From NCBI GenBank assembly GCA_002439095.1, contig DJOT01000032.1, positions 1 to 9,715 of the forward strand: DNA of 9,715 nucleotides, in the 5' to 3' direction. Source of the DNA: Bacteroidales bacterium UBA6431. Its GTDB lineage: Bacteria; Bacteroidota; Bacteroidia; Bacteroidales; UBA932. The notes below the pieces were generated by a model. It searched no databases and was not told where the DNA came from. It was given only the letters and a program-made list of their open reading frames with translations. The position numbers and the translations under genes were made by a program. This document shows, one piece after another, positions 6,791 to 9,715 of this stretch; the first letter of the stretch is position 1, and each line of letters begins with the position of its first letter.

Positions 6791-8203
6791 ATGAGAAGAT
6801 TGACTTATCTTGCAGCCGCTGCGCTGGCTCTGTGCTCTCTGCTTTCGCAGCCTTTGTCCGCCCAATCGCGCGGGGGCGGCAACAATTCCAGAGGTGGGGG
6901 CCGCAGGCCGTCCACCTCACAGGGCTCATCCTCGTCACGAGGCAACAGTTCCTCTTCTGGAGGTAATTCCGCTTCGGCTTCACGCAGCAACGGCTCTTCG
7001 GGCCGCGACAAGACATATACGGTACCGCAGGACAACAACAAGAATGGGCAGGTGCGACCCGGTGGTGATGAACGCCGGCAGCCAGCCCGCACCGGCAGCA
7101 ACGCTGACGGGAAGCGCGGACAGCAGCGCCCGCAGCAGCCTGCAGCACAGCCGTCCCGTCCACAGCAGCCGTCTGCCGGCAGACCGGGCAGTCAGCCACG
7201 TCCTGGCGGGTCTGTAAATCCTGGCGGGCAGGGCCGTCCGTCTTCTCCCGAACGTCCCGGCGCTTCCGCTCCTGATAGGAAAGATGACCGTCGTCCCGGG
7301 AATCAGGTTCGTCCCGGGGATCGTCCGGGGATGCGTCCCGGCCATGGTGTGGCTCCGTCCGGTGATCGTCCAGGGATGCGTCCCGGTGATGGGAGACCTG
7401 GCCGTCCTGGTGCCGTGGGCCGACCTCCGCAGGGCCGCCCGGATGAGCGTCCCGGCCATGGCGGTGCTCCAGCTCCGGGCCGTCCCGATGTACGTCCTGG
7501 TGGCGATTGGCGTCCTGGACAGGTTCCGCCTCCACAGCGCGATCCGATTTCTTATAGGCGTCCGTCCCGCTTCTGGGACAGCGGCCGGCATTATTTCGGA
7601 TATAGGGTGAAGAGACTCCCTCCGCGCTACAGCCGCAGAGATTTCTTCGGAGTGCCTTATTTTATTGTCGATGATGTGTTCTACCGCTGCCTTGACGGCA
7701 ACTACTATGTCACTCGGCCTCCTTTCGGAGTCGCTTTCAGACCATCGCGATTTGCCGCATCGGCTTGCCGTTTCGCATTCTATTTCGCCGCGTACCGCAG
7801 TTACCGTGAGTACAACGACTTCGCTCGCTATGTGACTGAGCGCAACTCACTTGTAGCTTCCGCCAACTCCCGTTTGCGTTTCTCTTCGGACAACGCGCAG
7901 AGGGCATACGAGTCATACCTGCTCGCCGACCGTCTCGGACTTGTGCAGAGCTATGCCGATGCTTCGGCTGACTATTATTATGAAGACGGAGTGTTCTTTG
8001 TGCGGACTTCCGGAGGGGATTACGCCACGGTCGTGCCGCCGGCTGGGGCTGTCGTCAGAGAACTGCCTGACGACTACCGCACTGTCGTCTTGGACGGAGT
8101 CGAATATTATGCCGTGGACTACACCGTCTACCGTGCTGTCGCTCTTGACGGCGAACTGTACTTCGAGGTTCTCGGCCAGATGACCGACGGCTCCTGGTAT
8201 TAG
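6791..8203 (+). CDS. Secreted DUF6515-like protein with Arg-Pro-Gly-rich stalk
   Basis: This 470-residue protein starts with a clear signal peptide (MRRLTYLAAAALALCSLLS, cleavage probably after Ala24). Residues about 25-253 are low complexity: first Ser/Gly/Asn-rich, then Gln/Pro-rich, then repeated Arg-Pro-Gly units. The C-terminal part (about 258-470) looks folded and Tyr/Phe-rich: HYFGYRVKRLPPRY, GVPYFIVDDVFYRCLDGNYYV and, near the end, YYEDGVFFVRTSGGDYATVVPPAGAVV, matching the DUF6515 pattern of envelope proteins with unknown function. The product is probably periplasmic or surface associated, and the basic stalk could contact anionic polymers, but that is speculation. ATG 6791 follows the previous stop by 2 bp; an in-frame TTG at 6785 overlaps that stop and is less likely. 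It is the last gene before the terminator. Confidence 0.78.
   Translation: MRRLTYLAAAALALCSLLSQPLSAQSRGGGNNSRGGGRRPSTSQGSSSSRGNSSSSGGNSASASRSNGSSGRDKTYTVPQDNNKNGQVRPGGDERRQPARTGSNADGKRGQQRPQQPAAQPSRPQQPSAGRPGSQPRPGGSVNPGGQGRPSSPERPGASAPDRKDDRRPGNQVRPGDRPGMRPGHGVAPSGDRPGMRPGDGRPGRPGAVGRPPQGRPDERPGHGGAPAPGRPDVRPGGDWRPGQVPPPQRDPISYRRPSRFWDSGRHYFGYRVKRLPPRYSRRDFFGVPYFIVDDVFYRCLDGNYYVTRPPFGVAFRPSRFAASACRFAFYFAAYRSYREYNDFARYVTERNSLVASANSRLRFSSDNAQRAYESYLLADRLGLVQSYADASADYYYEDGVFFVRTSGGDYATVVPPAGAVVRELPDDYRTVVLDGVEYYAVDYTVYRAVALDGELYFEVLGQMTDGSWY
7319..7386 (+). repeat. Tandem 45-bp coding repeat (Arg-Pro-Gly stalk)
   Basis: A 23-bp core beginning GATCGTCC and ending GATGCGTCCCGG occurs at 7319-7341 and 7364-7386, with one mismatch and a 45-bp (15-codon) period. 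It encodes two DRPGMRPG blocks. Related, more diverged Arg-Pro-Gly codon blocks extend over about 7190-7520. The period preserves the reading frame, so the stalk length could vary between strains. Confidence 0.8.
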
Positions 8204-8288
8204 GGTGTCCTTCCCGCTTCGGGGGACTGCCGCCGGCAGGAGGTTGGGATGCCGCAAAGTTCTCTGTGCCGGGGGGCTGTGCCTGTGG

Positions 8289-8329
8289 AAGGTTGGGGTA
8301 AATAATGTCAAAAATACCCCAACCTTTTT
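8289..8329 (+). terminator. Intrinsic terminator between the operon and convergent murI
   Basis: A perfect 12-bp inverted repeat, AAGGTTGGGGTA (8289-8300) and TACCCCAACCTT (8315-8326), encloses a 14-base A-rich loop and is followed on the plus strand by T residues through 8329. It lies 85 bases after the stop of the last operon gene and overlaps the murI stop codon (8328-8330). On the minus strand the stem is followed only by TTCC, so its use as a terminator for murI is less certain. Confidence 0.88.
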
Positions 8330-9080
8330 ATTCCCTGATAAGGGCATAGCACCTCTGCAGGGCTTCGTCCGGGCCGGAGGATATGAGTTCGACATCGGGT
8401 CTGCTGTCCGCGGGCCCGATGCCGTTTTCTTTGAGCACTTCCACGAGCCTGCGTGCCACGGCCGGTGCCGGGTCTATGAAATTTATCCCAGGGCCGGCGA
8501 CCTTGCGTAGCGTCTCCAGCAGGAAGGGGTAGTGTGTGCAGCCGAGCACAATGGTATCAGCTCCGGCTGCGAGGAGGGGCTCCAGGCTTTTGCCGACCAC
8601 TTCTTCAGCGTGCGGCCCGGTCAGTTCCCCGCTCTCCACCAGTTCCACGAAGCCCTGGCCGATGTGTTCCACTATTTTCACCGCATCCTGGAAGCGGCCC
8701 TTTGTGTTGAGGTATTTCGAGCCCTTGAGGGTACCGGCTGTGGCGAGCACTCCTATCACCCCGCTCCTGGTGCCGAGGGCCGCCGGCTTCACCGCCGGTT
8801 CCATTCCCACGAAGGGGATCTCATATTCGCTGCGGAGAGTCTGGATAGCCGCGGCAGTGGCCGTGTTGCACGCCACCACCATCGCCGATGCGCCTTTGGA
8901 GAGCATCAGATCCGTGATGTGCCGGCAGCGCTCCCGGATGAATTCGGGGCTCTTCTCCCCATATGGGCACCAGGCGTTGTCGGAGAAATACACGTACCTC
9001 TCCTGCGGCAGCACCTTCAATATTTCCCGGAGCACCGACAGTCCCCCGACCCCCGAGTCCATTATTCCTATTGTTGGCAT
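8328..9080 (-). CDS. murI: Glutamate racemase
   Basis: This 250-residue cytoplasmic enzyme interconverts L- and D-glutamate, supplying D-Glu for peptidoglycan precursors. The family motifs are complete: GIMDSGVGGLSVL at the N terminus (Asp8, Ser9), a DNAWCPYG segment (34-41), the first catalytic cysteine in VVACNTATA (Cys71), and the second in VLGCTHYPFL (Cys181). It is slightly shorter than many racemases (about 260-280), but nothing essential is missing. The stop lies within the operon terminator. The ATG at 9080 is preceded by an AT-rich stretch with no Shine-Dalgarno site, normal for Bacteroidetes. The upstream spacer holds two 38-bp inverted repeats, the nearer one starting 14 bp from the start codon, where it could affect murI expression. 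It is transcribed towards the peptidoglycan-related operon. Confidence 0.96.
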   Translation of the reverse strand: MPTIGIMDSGVGGLSVLREILKVLPQERYVYFSDNAWCPYGEKSPEFIRERCRHITDLMLSKGASAMVVACNTATAAAIQTLRSEYEIPFVGMEPAVKPAALGTRSGVIGVLATAGTLKGSKYLNTKGRFQDAVKIVEHIGQGFVELVESGELTGPHAEEVVGKSLEPLLAAGADTIVLGCTHYPFLLETLRKVAGPGINFIDPAPAVARRLVEVLKENGIGPADSRPDVELISSGPDEALQRCYALIRE

Positions 9081-9093
9081 ATTATATATGATT

Positions 9094-9131
9094 CAGGTAG
9101 GAGCATTTTTCTCCAAAACGGCTCCCACCTG
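9094..9131 (+). repeat. 38-bp inverted-repeat element, copy B
   Basis: The left arm CAGGTAGGAGC (9094-9104) and right arm GCTCCCACCTG (9121-9131) are separated by 16 bases and pair at 10 of 11 positions. It begins 14 bp upstream of the murI start codon, so it would sit in the murI leader or promoter. The right arm is the cleanest version of the three copies. Confidence 0.8.
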
Positions 9132-9177
9132 ACTGATACGAGAGCCGCAGAACGTCCTGCAGGGCATATTGTCTGTT

Positions 9178-9215
9178 CAGGTGTGAGCAGAAAGTGCCGG
9201 AATGTCTCCCACCTG
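9178..9215 (+). repeat. 38-bp inverted-repeat element, copy C
   Basis: The left arm CAGGTGTGAGC (9178-9188) is identical to that of copy A, and the right arm TCTCCCACCTG (9205-9215) differs from copy B by one base. The spacer is again 16 bases but unrelated in sequence. Its start is 84 bp from the start of copy B, in the same orientation. Confidence 0.8.
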
Positions 9216-9285
9216 TGCTTATTGTAAAAATGGTATCGACGTGTCATTTTGTTGCGTGGATTTACGTTGCAAATAAGATGCTGTG

Positions 9286-9715
9286 TTATATCCGTTCAAA
9301 GAAATCGTCGTAGTCTTTGTCGAGAATCTTCCAGATGCCGTTTTTACGTCCACCTTCACGGGCGATCAACTGTAATTCAGTGAGCTTTCTCAAGTACTTC
9401 TGGACTTGTCTGGTAGATACGCCTAAATTCTCTGCGATAGCAGTGATGTTGATTTGGGGGTTCGTTGAAATCAACTTGTATATGCGCCTTTGGGCTTTTA
9501 CGAACTCTTTTGTGAACTGTGGTGGTTCTTTTACGAACCCTTTTACGAACTCTTTTGTGACATCGGCGGTGTCATTAGCGGCATCTTTTACGACATCGGT
9601 GCCGTAGTTGAGATTCCAGAGGGTTACGTGGAACTCGCTGGCATTGGAACTGAACTCCGGGGCGTGATATTCTTTCAACGACTCGAATCTGGAATATTCA
9701 CCGAGGATTTTCTTC
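9286..9715 (-). CDS. C-terminal part of an AlbA/RecG-like ATP-binding protein with winged-helix domain (5' end outside window)
   Basis: About 142 codons are present and the frame stays open to the window edge, so the gene begins outside. The segment FHVTLWNLNYG resembles the end of the ATP-binding region in the AlbA_2/HATPase_c_4 family of putative transcriptional regulators (often annotated as ATP-dependent DNA helicase RecG-like or Schlafen AlbA_2 proteins). A charged linker with repeated Lys-Glu-Phe-Val-Lys units follows, then a winged helix-turn-helix (INITAIAENLGVSTRQVQKYL and the next wing) ending at DDFFERI. Such proteins are frequent in Bacteroidetes accessory regions and their target is unknown. 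An in-frame TTG at 9678 is not a plausible start because homologous sequence continues upstream of it. The coding DNA is visibly more AT-rich than the operon, which may indicate recent acquisition. Confidence 0.75.
   Translation of the reverse strand, partial: KKILGEYSRFESLKEYHAPEFSSNASEFHVTLWNLNYGTDVVKDAANDTADVTKEFVKGFVKEPPQFTKEFVKAQRRIYKLISTNPQINITAIAENLGVSTRQVQKYLRKLTELQLIAREGGRKNGIWKILDKDYDDFFERI
9496..9560 (-). repeat. 20-bp direct repeat in the ATPase linker
   Basis: TTTTACGAACTCTTTTGTGA is present twice on the plus strand (9496-9515 and 9541-9560), 45 bp apart. A shorter partial unit TTTTACGAACCC lies at 9529-9540 and another start of the unit, TTTTACGA, at 9586-9593. On the coding strand each full unit gives Thr-Lys-Glu-Phe-Val-Lys or its equivalent. 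The 45-bp period keeps the frame. Confidence 0.9.

Larger units (their letters stand above)
9081..9285. other. Intergenic spacer between murI and the upstream minus-strand gene
   Basis: This 205-bp spacer contains two copies of the 38-bp inverted-repeat element and a palindrome CCTGCAGG between them. The part nearest murI is AT-rich. I searched the minus strand for TAnnTTTG and found no exact match, so no murI promoter is called. No small coding sequence or RNA gene could be supported. Confidence 0.6.

Noticed and set aside
6789..7591. Long minus-strand open frames opposite the Arg-Pro-Gly stalk
   Set aside because: They arise from GC-rich repetitive codons on the real plus-strand gene and have no recognisable features.
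8227..8239. Small hairpin CTGCC-GCC-GGCAG after the last operon gene
   Set aside because: The stem is only 5 bp with no T run; the much stronger hairpin at 8289-8326 explains termination.
9094..9215. CRISPR array from the repeated CAGGT...CACCTG units
   Set aside because: There are only two local copies, the repeat is an inverted pair with its own 16-bp internal spacer, a third copy lies about 9 kb away, and no cas genes are present.

Overview
The window looks like a chromosomal segment of a relatively GC-rich member of the Bacteroidales. This rests on family content: an HU-CCDC81-type protein, a DUF4922 domain, a DUF6515-like secreted protein, a DUF1343/NamZ hydrolase, and a Bacteroidetes-style TAnnTTTG promoter box. 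Genes overlap at stop/start junctions and lack clear Shine-Dalgarno sites. The genus cannot be fixed from sequence alone; an Alistipes-like or other high-GC gut lineage would fit.

Layout: positions 1-217 are a leader with a 38-bp inverted-repeat element (10-47) and a likely promoter. From 218 to 8203 six plus-strand genes are packed with 1-, 1-, 26- and 52-bp overlaps and one 2-bp gap, so they are almost certainly one operon. The order is: HU-CCDC81 membrane protein; NUDIX hydrolase; DUF4922-SpoIID fusion; AmpG-like MFS transporter; NamZ-type exo-N-acetylmuramidase (DUF1343); DUF6515-like secreted protein with an Arg-Pro-Gly-rich stalk. A strong hairpin terminator (8289-8329) closes the operon and overlaps the end of convergent murI (8328-9080, minus). 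Beyond murI, a 205-bp spacer (9081-9285) carries two more copies of the 38-bp element. The window ends in the C-terminal part of a minus-strand ATPase/winged-helix protein with lower GC.

How the genes may work together: a secreted MurNAc-releasing enzyme, an AmpG-like importer, a SpoIID-type glycan-cleaving domain with no export signal fused to a nucleotide-phosphorylase-like domain, and nearby glutamate racemase all point to peptidoglycan turnover and recycling. The NUDIX enzyme and the first and last genes have no defined place in that scheme.

The most unusual signals are two repeat families. One is a coding, in-frame palindromic repeat built on GTGCGCAC, present in the linkers of two unrelated neighbouring genes; in the NUDIX gene it sits inside a long insertion that splits a normally continuous conserved region. 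The other is a dispersed intergenic inverted repeat with 11-bp arms and an invariant 16-bp spacer, in three copies.
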